Source of the DNA: CAVSWT01 sp963746735
Lineage (GTDB): Bacteria > Bacteroidota > Ignavibacteria > Ignavibacteriales > Ignavibacteriaceae
Assembly: GCA_963746735.1 (NCBI GenBank)
Contig: CAVVCO010000031.1
Coordinates: 54,007 to 118,006 of the forward strand
Length of the DNA: 64,000 bases
Direction: 5' to 3'
The position numbers and the translations under genes were made by a program. Below the pieces are notes generated by a model. It saw nothing but the letters and a program-made list of their open reading frames with translations, did no database searches and was not told the origin of the DNA. Shown piece by piece: positions 45,051-53,709 of the stretch; within the stretch, counting starts at the first letter, position 1; the number at the start of each line of letters is the position of its first letter.

Positions 45051-47882
45051 TTAAATATCCGAACCAATTAAAAGAAAACTTGCCCACGAGCGCGGTCTTG
45101 CAGAAGTTGGATTTGAAATCAACTTAAGCTTTGCCTTTCTTAGAGATTTGCTATAATTATTTCCGGAAAGCATTTGTTTATAAAAATCAATCATTAGCTC
45201 GCTGGTTTGTTTATCGGGAATTTTCCATAAAGAAAAGAGGACATTCGACGCTCCCGAATAAAGAAACCCTCTCGTTAATGCCATCATTCCTTCTCCGCGA
45301 ATTAATTTGCCCAATCCGCTTTCGCAGCTGCTAAGCACAACAAGATCGGCATTCAAGTCCAGGTTATAAGTTTCGCCGGCATATAAAACCCCATCTACGG
45401 TATTGCTGTCATTTGGCTGTGCAAACACAATCCCCGAAATTTTTGGTTGTGATTCATTTATAAAACTATGCGATGCAATATGCACGATTCTAAAATTATC
45501 AATTTTATTTTTAAAATTATCTTTGCTTGCATCTGCATGAAAAAAAGCCAGACTGGTTGTGTCTTGTCTTGCTTTAGTAAAAAGCTTAAGAATCGATTTA
45601 ACTTCCCACTCACTGTATTTCAATTCGCTATATTTCCGCCCATTTAATACGATGCTGCGTAACAAACTATCTGAATTCTCAGATAAATCATTATAATTAT
45701 TGTTCGTAAGTGTAAATCCCGTGGTATCATCATCAGAAAACACCGGGGCAAACCCGACAAAACTTTTAAGTTCTGTGGTCTTGCTGGCCACATCAGCCTT
45801 CTCAATTAAATTATTTATATAAAGTGAAGCAGAATAATTATATGAAACGTTAAATGATTTTATTAAATAATTCAGCGCGCTAAAATCAATTTGATCATTC
45901 GGTAAAAGTTTTGTTCCTTCAAGAAATAAAGCTTCAAAAGGAATTTTATATAATTCATTGTCAGGGATGATTACAATATTATGTTTAGAAAATAATTCAT
46001 TCTTGATTGGTTCAATAATTAATTTACTCAAGCGGTTTGCCGAGGATATATATTTTTCAGTTTCAGCCTTTACAACAGATGTATAAAAATTTTTTACGAG
46101 CTGCGGAAAGTCATCAGGCTTTTTAACCGAAAAGATATTGAATGAATTCTTTGAGACTGAAAAAATATAGATTGTACTGTCTCCTATAAAATATTCTAAT
46201 AACGCTGTATCAGATGAAAACTGATTTTGTATTTCCTCAATTGTCGTCGTTTTGGTTTTATATTTTAAATTATAATATGACGGATAATTAGCTTCGAAAT
46301 TTTTAATCAACTGATAATAATTTGTTTTCAAATCAAACAAGCGATTTTGAAATTCGCTTACTTTTAAACTATCATAAAATTCATTTTTTTGTAGTTCGGT
46401 TTGTAATTGTGTTTCATTAATTGCAAGATCATTTTTCAACTGCTTTTCTAATTCGAGCAGATCAGCAGGAATATTTGCAAATTGTTTTGCTTGTACTTCG
46501 GTAAGTGCTTCCTGTAAAACAGCAGCCTTGCTTTTTTCCGCAAAATAAAACGCTTGTTGTTTATAGTTTTGATCTTTAGTCTTATTATAATGTTCAAGAC
46601 AAGCATTTATGGCTCCTTCATAAATTTCAGATGCTTTTTCGTCCAAGATAAATTTTGATCCCTCGGATTTATACCCTGTTCTTATTTTACTTACAAGTTC
46701 ATCGGCAAGTTTGAATGTTTTAAGAGACATTTCAAGATCTTTATTACCTGTTTGTTGTCCGATTAAATTGAATATTTTTGCCTTTTCATATAAAGCATTG
46801 AGCAAATAAAATTCATCCGTGATTTGAATAAATGAAGGATTAATATAAATTGAAGTATCTGTAAATTCTGGTGTGAGAGTAAGAATAGCTTTCTGACAAA
46901 ATTTAAGTGCATCATAATATTCTTTCTTATACTCATATGTTTCAGCAATAGCAAGATAATTGTTGGCAATTTCAGGATGTTTCTTTCCTAATATTTTTAA
47001 CCCAATACTTAATGCTTTGGTTAAATACTCAAGTGCAAGATCATATTCATTATCCCAGCAATAGCAATATCCAATATGATAATAAATGTTATGAACAGCC
47101 GGATGATTTTCACCAAAATTATCAATCCTTATAGCCATTGATTTTTTAAAGTATTTAATGGTCTTTTTGTAATCATTTTGTGCTGAGTAAATAACACCAA
47201 TGTTATGATAGCTATCTGATACGAGGGGATGATTTCCTCCCAATAACTTAAGACGAATATTTAATGATTTGTTCTGATACTCAAGTGCTTTATCATACTC
47301 TCCTTTTTCTTTATATACATTCCCAATATTATTGTAGTTTTCTGCAACAAGAAGATTGTTATCTCCTAAGGCACTCAATCTAATGTTTAATGATTTCAGT
47401 GGATATTCCAAAGCAAGGTCGTAATCTCCACGCAGATAATAAGTTGCACCAAGATTTAAATAACTTCTTGATAACTCTAAATTATTTTCTCCAAGGTATA
47501 ATTTTTCATTTTTAATAGTTTTTTCTAACAGAACTAGAGCTGAGTCTGTATTTGCTTGTGATATAAGATTCCAACTATAATTATTTGAACACTTTGCAAT
47601 TTTTGCCCAAATGTTTCCATTATTATCATAGCTTATTAAATGATCAAAGATTTTTTTAGCCTCAATGAAATTGAAACTTGAAAGATCATATTCCCCTAAA
47701 TTGGCTAAAGAATCTCCTTTTGCAAAGTAAAAAGCCGCAAGAGTTGTGTCCGATAATTGATAAATTTTATTTGCTGATTTTTCAGTTGAATTAGGATTCT
47801 CAATTATTTTTTCTTGAGCGAAAGAATTAATTACCATAAGGATAAAATAGAAAACCATAAAAATCATTGTTTTGATTTTCAT
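45051..47882 (-). CDS. Secreted TPR-CHAT protein
   Basis: The 943-residue product begins with a signal peptide (MKIKTMIFMVFYFILMVINS, cleavage near FAQ). It continues with about eight TPR units (about 45-340, for example LELSRSYLNLGATYYLRGDY), a coiled-coil-rich helical stretch (about 440-560), and a C-terminal CHAT domain. CHAT is a caspase/separase-like protease fold. The catalytic dyad is visible as His in RIVHIASHSF (about 802) and Cys in VVLSSCESGLG (about 852), and the domain ends SWASFLLIGSD. Many TPR-CHAT proteins are cytoplasmic, so the signal peptide is noteworthy. Cleavage of the neighbouring anti-sigma domain is conceivable but untested. Confidence 0.9.
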   Translation of the reverse strand: MKIKTMIFMVFYFILMVINSFAQEKIIENPNSTEKSANKIYQLSDTTLAAFYFAKGDSLANLGEYDLSSFNFIEAKKIFDHLISYDNNGNIWAKIAKCSNNYSWNLISQANTDSALVLLEKTIKNEKLYLGENNLELSRSYLNLGATYYLRGDYDLALEYPLKSLNIRLSALGDNNLLVAENYNNIGNVYKEKGEYDKALEYQNKSLNIRLKLLGGNHPLVSDSYHNIGVIYSAQNDYKKTIKYFKKSMAIRIDNFGENHPAVHNIYYHIGYCYCWDNEYDLALEYLTKALSIGLKILGKKHPEIANNYLAIAETYEYKKEYYDALKFCQKAILTLTPEFTDTSIYINPSFIQITDEFYLLNALYEKAKIFNLIGQQTGNKDLEMSLKTFKLADELVSKIRTGYKSEGSKFILDEKASEIYEGAINACLEHYNKTKDQNYKQQAFYFAEKSKAAVLQEALTEVQAKQFANIPADLLELEKQLKNDLAINETQLQTELQKNEFYDSLKVSEFQNRLFDLKTNYYQLIKNFEANYPSYYNLKYKTKTTTIEEIQNQFSSDTALLEYFIGDSTIYIFSVSKNSFNIFSVKKPDDFPQLVKNFYTSVVKAETEKYISSANRLSKLIIEPIKNELFSKHNIVIIPDNELYKIPFEALFLEGTKLLPNDQIDFSALNYLIKSFNVSYNYSASLYINNLIEKADVASKTTELKSFVGFAPVFSDDDTTGFTLTNNNYNDLSENSDSLLRSIVLNGRKYSELKYSEWEVKSILKLFTKARQDTTSLAFFHADASKDNFKNKIDNFRIVHIASHSFINESQPKISGIVFAQPNDSNTVDGVLYAGETYNLDLNADLVVLSSCESGLGKLIRGEGMMALTRGFLYSGASNVLFSLWKIPDKQTSELMIDFYKQMLSGNNYSKSLRKAKLKLISNPTSARPRSWASFLLIGSDI

Positions 47883-48179
47883 TTAATTTATCCTTCATTT
47901 TAAAATTAATGGGTAGTGATTTTTAATTAATAATTATTTCTACTGAAAAAGATATGTCTGAAATTTTACAGAAATAAATCCCAACTGCTAAATTAAATTT
48001 TGTTTAACTAAATGCAACTGTAAGATTTCAAAATTTTTGGGAAGCGAGGGTTCTCTTATTAATCTGTTTTGTTAAATATCAGTTATATTGAAATAACAAA
48101 TAAGAATTAAAATCTGCAAATGGGATGAGTATTAGACACATCCCATGAAGTGAAATTATTTTATATTAAAGAGTTGTTA
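47883..48179. other. Intergenic region, no feature seen
   Basis: This 297-bp AT-rich gap between the start of the TPR-CHAT gene and the end of the SBBP-type gene holds no ORF with coding character. No palindromic repeat or convincing terminator was seen. It must contain the TPR-CHAT promoter. Confidence 0.6.
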
Positions 48180-49814
48180 CTATTTTAAAAGAATCATTTT
48201 TTTAGTTTCAACAAAAGAACCAGCTTGCAATTTATAAAAATAAACTCCACTTGAAAGAGATGACGCATTAAATGTTGCTTCATAATTCCCTGCTGGTTTA
48301 TTTTCATTGACGAGGGCCGCCACTTCTATTCCGAGTATATCATAAACCTTTAATTGTACAGACGGGGCATGTCCCGTCTCTACGAACGGGATGGAATATT
48401 TTATTTTTGTGGTTGGATTGAAAGGATTCGGATAATTTTGTTCAAGTTTGAATGACAAAGGATTTTGTTTTTCTCCTTCAACCGAAGTTGTAACCTGTTC
48501 ATATTTTATTATTGCAATATCCTGTCCGTAAGTTGTATCGATGCTGTTGCCGGCAGTATAGATATTTCCATTAAGATCGACTCCAACAGCGACCGGATTA
48601 TCAATGCCATTGCTTGGACCGTTATAATTTATCTGCCATTGCAGTGCCCCTTCATTATCATATTTTATGGTGATAATATCTTGACTAGCATATTCTTGTC
48701 CGACTATATATACGTTTGCAGAATTATCAATCGCAACATCAAATCCTCCAAAACCATCTGTTCCACTGCTGTCGCCATAATATGCTCTTACCCACTGCGC
48801 ATCTCCATTTGGGCTATATTTTATTGTTGTCATTTTGTAAGAAAAAGGAGAGCCCGAAATCCCGGTCTCACCGGTTACATAAATATTTCCAAGATCGTCT
48901 TTCACAACGCCATTGCACAAATCCCATCCTTCGGAAGAATTATAAAGTTTTCCCCACTCAAAAACTCCTGAAGGGTTAAATTTTACAGTCGCATAATTTA
49001 TATTATCTGAACCGGCAAGAATTATATTACTGTTATTGTCTATTGTCATGTCAATAGGGTTTATGTTCCCAACATTTTTACCCCATCTTGCTGCCCAATC
49101 AAAGTCCAGGTTTTGTTCGTATTTCAATGCAATAAACGACAATGAATCATTATCGTTTATGTAGCCTCCGATAATAATTTTTCCAGCACCATCTAAACCA
49201 ATTTTTCTTCCGCCTTCACTGCCGGAATTATAGAAAGTCTGGTTTATTAAATCTCCAGATTGACTATATTTCACCAAGAAAATGTTATTTAGAAAAGTTG
49301 CGCCTGTATAATATTCTCCTGTAACATAAACATTTCCGGAAGCATCAGTAATGACATCATATCCTCCGGCATAAAACTGCTCAATATATTGAAATCTTTT
49401 TGCCCAAAGCTGTGTTCCGGTAGGACTGTATTTTATTATAAGTGCTTCGTTAGAACCTCCGGAATTAATTGCCGTTTCACCTGTAACATAAACATTCCCT
49501 GAAACGTCAACATGAATTGCTCTGCAAAACGCACCATTGCTATCTGTTGCGGTATAATTTTGAATCCATTGTTGTACTCCCTGGGAATTGTATTTCACTG
49601 TAACAGCTTCAATCTCATTTGGGGATGATGCTCGATATCGTTGTGAGCCAGTTATATATATATTTCCCTGCTCATCCACAAACATGTCATTTACCGTTTC
49701 AGCTCTTGAACTATCCGAAGTAAATCTTTGCGCCCATTTTTCCGAAACTTGTGAAAATAAATTATTTATTAAGAAAGCAACACAAATTAATAAAAGTACA
49801 AAAATACGGTTCAT
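48180..49814 (-). CDS. T9SS cargo protein with SBBP-type beta-propeller repeats
   Basis: The 544-residue product has a signal peptide (ending NLFSQ, about residue 21) and about eight repeats of roughly 55 residues containing DxxGNIYVTGE and IKYSxxGxxQW phrases, as in SBBP (beta-propeller) proteins. It ends with a T9SS sorting domain (SFKLEQNYPNPFNPTTKIK to FVETKKMILLK). It is probably a secreted protein of unknown binding function. It shares the propeller plus sorting-domain plan with the delta-60 proteins but not their repeat sequence. Palindrome copy 4 lies in its sorting domain. Confidence 0.9.
   Translation of the reverse strand: MNRIFVLLLICVAFLINNLFSQVSEKWAQRFTSDSSRAETVNDMFVDEQGNIYITGSQRYRASSPNEIEAVTVKYNSQGVQQWIQNYTATDSNGAFCRAIHVDVSGNVYVTGETAINSGGSNEALIIKYSPTGTQLWAKRFQYIEQFYAGGYDVITDASGNVYVTGEYYTGATFLNNIFLVKYSQSGDLINQTFYNSGSEGGRKIGLDGAGKIIIGGYINDNDSLSFIALKYEQNLDFDWAARWGKNVGNINPIDMTIDNNSNIILAGSDNINYATVKFNPSGVFEWGKLYNSSEGWDLCNGVVKDDLGNIYVTGETGISGSPFSYKMTTIKYSPNGDAQWVRAYYGDSSGTDGFGGFDVAIDNSANVYIVGQEYASQDIITIKYDNEGALQWQINYNGPSNGIDNPVAVGVDLNGNIYTAGNSIDTTYGQDIAIIKYEQVTTSVEGEKQNPLSFKLEQNYPNPFNPTTKIKYSIPFVETGHAPSVQLKVYDILGIEVAALVNENKPAGNYEATFNASSLSSGVYFYKLQAGSFVETKKMILLK
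48356..48383. repeat. In-gene palindromic element, copy 4
   Basis: The near-perfect 28-bp palindrome (arms GTACAGACGGGG and CCCGTCTCTAC around CATG) encodes VETGHAPSV in the T9SS sorting domain of the 48180-49814 gene. Its flanking code (SIPF before, QLKVYDILG after) is the same as in copy 1. Confidence 0.85.
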
Positions 49815-49978
49815 ACAATGTTTCCTTAAGTTTTTAAATGGAATTGAGTAATTAATGTATAATGCGCAGGAAATATGCAGATTGGCTCAAGATTTATAAT
49901 TGAGAGAATTATTTAATGTTTAATGTAATTTGGGAAGAATTGGAAGAAATATGGAATCTTTTGTAAGTGAATGAAGAA

Positions 49979-50002
49979 GGGCGACAGTTTTGCCGCCCCA
50001 AG
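49979..50002 (-). terminator. Possible terminator after cysK
   Basis: A GC-rich stem GGGCG / CGCCC around a loop of about 10 bases (about 49979-50000) lies 18 bp past the cysK stop. The following bases in the minus-strand transcript are only moderately U-rich. Confidence 0.5.
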
Positions 50003-50018
50003 AATCAATTTTTATTTT

Positions 50019-50931
50019 CTAAAACAATCCTTCAATCGATAGATATCTTTCCCCGGTATCATAATTAAATGCAATCACTTTACTTCCTTTTTTGGCTTCC
50101 TTTAATTTTTTTGCGACTGCAGCCAATGTTGCTCCGGAGGAAATACCGCAAAACAACCCTTCTTCTTTTGCTGCTCTTTGTGCATAGCTAAAAGCTTCAT
50201 CTTTTGAAACAGATATAGTTCCATCTAGTAAGGAAACGTCAAGAACTTTGGGAATGAATCCAGCCCCAAGACCCTGTAATGGATGCGGTCCCGGTTTTCC
50301 TCCTGAAATCACCGCGGAAAGTTCTGGTTCAACGGCAAAGACTTTTGTAGAAGGAAATTTTTCTTTTAGTACTTTACCTACTCCGGTTATGTGCCCGCCT
50401 GTACCAACGCCGGTAATTAGATAATCAAAGCCATCGGGAAAGTCTGCTAAGATTTCTTGAGCAGTTTGTTTGACATGCACTTCAACATTTGCCGGGTTTT
50501 CAAATTGCTGCGGCATCCAGGCGTTTTTATTTTTTGAAACAATTTCTTGTGCTTTTTCAATAGCTCCATTTACTCCAAGTTCTCGAGGAGTTAATTCCAA
50601 TTCAGCTCCGTAAGCAGTCATAATCTTTCTTCTTTCGATTGACATTGAATCCGGCATAACAAGAATTGCTTTATAACCCTTTAACAGCAGCTACAAGCGC
50701 CAGCCCTATCCCGGTATTTCCCGATGTTGGTTCAACTATTATATCTCCCTTTTTTATAATTCCTTTTTTTTCGGCATCTTCAATCATTGAAAGAGCAATC
50801 CTATCTTTAATGCTCGCGCCTGGATTTGCTCTTTCCAGTTTAACCCAGACTTCATGATCTTTTCCAAACAGATTATTGATTCTAAGGTGTGGTGTTCCGC
50901 CGATGCCCTCGAGAATATTATTTAGTTTCAT
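50019..50931 (-). CDS. cysK: Cysteine synthase (O-acetylserine sulfhydrylase), one frameshift
   Basis: CysK makes cysteine from O-acetylserine and sulfide. The reconstructed product of about 304 residues has the N-terminal ILEGIGGTPHLRINNL, the PLP lysine in NPGASIKDRIALSMIE (about residue 43), the substrate loop PTSGNTGIGLA (about 69-79), and GGHITGVGKVLKE and GISSGATLAA for phosphate binding. An extra G in GGG near 50683 shifts the frame; removal gives AVKGYKAILVMPDSMS. Six conserved segments are intact in two frames, so this is probably a consensus error. cysE lies 48 bp upstream, so the pair forms a cysteine-synthesis operon. Confidence 0.95.
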
Positions 50932-50979
50932 GGTGACTCCTTACATTTATTTTATTTTTGTTTAACTATTCCTATGCTT

Positions 50980-51849
50980 CTATATTATATAGTCAATATT
51001 ATCAAAGTAATTTTCGTTTGAACGGACTTTCATTTCCATTTTACTAAACACAATTGAATTTGATGGGACGCTTTGAGTTACCCAGGCATTACCACCAATA
51101 ATGCTTCCCTGCCCGATAACAGTATCTCCTCCAAGTATAACTGCTTGAGAATAAATAATAACATCATCTTGAATGGTTGGATGGCGCTTAACACTTGAAA
51201 GGGATTTATCAACACTCAAAGCACCAAGCGTAACACCTTGATATATTTTCACATTCTTTCCGATTTTAGTTGTCTCGCCAATTACAATTCCGGTTCCATG
51301 ATCAATAAAAAAAGGACATCCAATTTCTGCTCCGGGATGAATATCTATTCCAGTAATTTCATGTGCGTGCTCTGTTAAAATTCTGGGTACAATTGGAACA
51401 TCTGATTTATAAAGCTCGTGTGCAAGTCTGTAAATCGCAATTGCCATAAAACCCGGATATGCAAGAATAACTTCATCAATGCTTTCTGCAGCGGGATCGC
51501 CCTTGAATATAGCTTCTGCATCTAACCAAAGCATATCATGTACTTTTGGAATTTCGGAGATAAAAGTTTTTGCGATTTGAGAAGCGTTCCCTTTCGCGTT
51601 TGAATTACCATTTCCATTAATGTTTTTAAGTACGGAAATTAAATTCCTTTCCATCAATTGAAGCTTGGCAATAATGTCTTCCGGTGAATAATAAACTCTA
51701 TTTGAGAAATGGGGGAAGAGTAAACCAATCAAATCATTTAATAAGTCAATTGATTCTTTTTTTAAGGATGAATTGCAGGTGTGTGTTTCTCTTTTGCTTA
51801 AAAGCCTTTCTGCAAAATCATTGAACGGAGAATTTTTCGGATCAATCAT
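50980..51849 (-). CDS. cysE: Serine O-acetyltransferase
   Basis: CysE acetylates L-serine with acetyl-CoA, the first step to cysteine. The 289-residue product has a helical N-terminal domain (about 1-160, including FNDFAERLLSKRETHTC and the FMAIAIYRLAHELY segment) and a left-handed beta-helix of hexapeptide repeats with the catalytic region DIHPGAEIGCPFFIDHGTGIVIGE (HPGA and DHGTG; about 174-197) and KIYQGVTLGAL. It is longer than E. coli CysE at the N-terminus, as in the plant-like/EpsC group. It is upstream of cysK in the same direction. Confidence 0.93.
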   Translation of the reverse strand: MIDPKNSPFNDFAERLLSKRETHTCNSSLKKESIDLLNDLIGLLFPHFSNRVYYSPEDIIAKLQLMERNLISVLKNINGNGNSNAKGNASQIAKTFISEIPKVHDMLWLDAEAIFKGDPAAESIDEVILAYPGFMAIAIYRLAHELYKSDVPIVPRILTEHAHEITGIDIHPGAEIGCPFFIDHGTGIVIGETTKIGKNVKIYQGVTLGALSVDKSLSSVKRHPTIQDDVIIYSQAVILGGDTVIGQGSIIGGNAWVTQSVPSNSIVFSKMEMKVRSNENYFDNIDYII

Positions 51850-52032
51850 AGTTAGTGCCTAAAATAATTTTATGCGTTGTTTTGGTTGATTTATAATAAT
51901 TCAAAACCAAATTCAACTTATTAATCTTAATATTAAAATAAATTGGGAACAGGCAAAGGTAATTATTTTTTTTGAAAGTTGAAGTGATTAAATCTAATAA
52001 ATATTTTCAAGTTGATTTGCGAGAGATAACGT

Positions 52033-53121
52033 TTAATTACTTGATCGGCTTATAATTCTTTTAACCACATATTCCGCATCTCTAGCAACTCCATGGATCA
52101 TAGCGGATGAAAATGAATATTGAAAATGCTGTCCAACAAAATATAACCCCGGTTCTTTTTCCACTATTCCTCGTTTGTGCATTGGCTCTCTATCTTTGAA
52201 AACGGGAATATCAATCCATGAAAACGAAGGATAAAACCCAGTACACCAAACTATATTTTTAACTTCGACGACTTCTTTGTTTTCAAGCAAAGGGAGTCCG
52301 TTTTGTACGTCAACAACTTTGGGAACCCGTTTGATACCGGCGGAAATAAATTGCTTTGGTTTGATTTTAATTAACGGGCCGCCAACCGAAGTTACTTTGG
52401 GCCGAACTTTTCTACCTATTGGAGTGCTGGTTGTTAAAACCCGGTGAAATAGAAATCTTATTACTAGTCTGCTAAGTATAATTTTAGAAAACTCCCCTTC
52501 TATTTTAAACGGAATATGCCCAACATCTCTTCCGGAAAGCAGAACATCATGATCATTTTTTGCTGCTTCAAGAGCTATTTCTGCCCCGGAATTTCCTGCA
52601 CCGACAACTAATACAGTCCCATCCTTAAGCTGCGAAGGTTTTCTGTAATCGAACGAATGGATTTGTAAAATATCTGGATTAAAATTTTTTGCGTAGGCGG
52701 GAATTTTAGGATTTTGAAAACTTGACATAGCAATAACCACATGCTCTGCCTGAAAATGTAAATTCCCTGCGTTTACGCAATATAAATTTCCTTCTCTTGA
52801 AAGACCATCTACTTTAACTCCGGTTCTTATTGGAAGATTAAAATGTGTTGCGTAATTTTCTAAAAAATCTGCCATTTCATCTTTTGTTGGAAATGAATTT
52901 GGCGAAGCCGGGAATGGCATTCCTGCAAGTCCATCAAATTTAGCTGGAGTAAACAAATGAAGAGAATCCCATCTATTACGCCAAGAATCACCAACCCGTT
53001 TACCAGCATCAAGAATTACAAAAGGAAGATTCTTTTTCTTTAAAAAATATCCTACAGATAATCCTGCTTGTCCCGCTCCAATAACAATTACTTTGAATTT
53101 TTCTACTTCATTAGATTTCAT
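52033..53121 (-). CDS. Flavin-dependent monooxygenase-like oxidoreductase
   Basis: The 362-residue product has an N-terminal FAD motif VIVIGAGQAGLSVGYFL (about 10-26), the segment RVGDSWRNRWDSLHLFTP (about 41-58) typical of CzcO/YUCCA-type flavin monooxygenases, and a second NADP motif VLVVGAGNSGAEIALEA (about 167-183). The C-terminal WCTGFYPSFSWI is also typical. These enzymes oxidise diverse soft nucleophiles; the substrate is not determinable. It has a strong ribosome-binding site (AGGAGG, 7 bp before the ATG at 53121). It is divergent from an ArsR-family gene, which suggests regulation by that protein, and in other bacteria such pairs are linked to arsenic or metal stress. Confidence 0.85.
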   Translation of the reverse strand: MKSNEVEKFKVIVIGAGQAGLSVGYFLKKKNLPFVILDAGKRVGDSWRNRWDSLHLFTPAKFDGLAGMPFPASPNSFPTKDEMADFLENYATHFNLPIRTGVKVDGLSREGNLYCVNAGNLHFQAEHVVIAMSSFQNPKIPAYAKNFNPDILQIHSFDYRKPSQLKDGTVLVVGAGNSGAEIALEAAKNDHDVLLSGRDVGHIPFKIEGEFSKIILSRLVIRFLFHRVLTTSTPIGRKVRPKVTSVGGPLIKIKPKQFISAGIKRVPKVVDVQNGLPLLENKEVVEVKNIVWCTGFYPSFSWIDIPVFKDREPMHKRGIVEKEPGLYFVGQHFQYSFSSAMIHGVARDAEYVVKRIISRSSN

Positions 53122-53183
53122 TTTAACCTCCTATTTTTAGTTGGCAAAATAGAAGGGAAAGACAGCTAATAAATCAGAGGTAC

Positions 53184-53211
53184 TACGTAATTAAATAATT
53201 TTCATTACGTA
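53184..53211. promoter_or_regulatory. Inverted repeat in the monooxygenase/ArsR promoter region
   Basis: The arms TACGTAAT (53184-53191) and ATTACGTA (53204-53211) are perfect inverses separated by 12 bp. They lie between the divergent 53121 and 53359 starts, about 63-90 bp upstream of the monooxygenase ATG. This is a candidate operator for the ArsR protein. Confidence 0.45.
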
Positions 53212-53322
53212 TTTGTTAATAGGACAATTCGTCAGCGAAATGGTTTTACATTCTAAAGCTCTTTGTTACAACCAGGATAAATTTTACAAACAGTATTTGA
53301 TAATTTAGTTTTTGATAATTAC

Positions 53323-53342
53323 ATTTCCATAGTCTTGGAAAT
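53323..53342. promoter_or_regulatory. Inverted repeat just upstream of arsR-like gene
   Basis: The arms ATTTCCA (53323-53329) and TGGAAAT (53336-53342) with a 6-bp spacer end 16 bp before the ATG of the ArsR-like gene. A second candidate operator, placed to block its own transcription or translation. Confidence 0.35.
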
Positions 53343-53358
53343 ATAAAAATTAAATCTT

Positions 53359-53709
53359 ATGAAAAAACAACCTTTTGAAAATTTGGCCCGGACTTTTTCA
53401 TCTCTTTCAGGTGAAACAAGAATTACCATTCTAAAAATTATTAGAGACAAGCAGCTCACTTGTTCAGATCCTCAAAATGCCAGTTTGTCAGAAAGCTGCT
53501 GCAGCGTAGGCGAAATTGCAAAACAATTGAATATGCCAATTTCAACAGTTTCGTATCATTTGAAGGAAGTAAAGCACACCGGTTTGATAAATACACTTAA
53601 AAAAGGGAAGAATGTTTATTGCTCAATAAACACGGAAACAATGGGGCGGTTAGCAGAATTTTTTAATACTATTAGTAAGGATATTGTTAATATTAGTCCG
53701 GTTAAGTAA
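53359..53709 (+). CDS. ArsR-family transcriptional regulator
   Basis: The 116-residue product is a winged-helix repressor of the ArsR type: RTFSSLSGETRITILKIIRD (about 11-30) and a recognition-helix region GEIAKQLNMPISTVSYHLKE (about 52-71), followed by HTGLINTLKKGKNVYCSI wing. Three cysteines occur before the recognition helix (TCSDPQ and ESCCSVGE, about 35-50), in a place where thiol metal or metalloid ligands are plausible, although the canonical ELCVCDL motif is absent. It is divergent from the flavin monooxygenase gene, with inverted repeats between them. The inducer is unknown. Confidence 0.88.
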   Translation: MKKQPFENLARTFSSLSGETRITILKIIRDKQLTCSDPQNASLSESCCSVGEIAKQLNMPISTVSYHLKEVKHTGLINTLKKGKNVYCSINTETMGRLAEFFNTISKDIVNISPVK

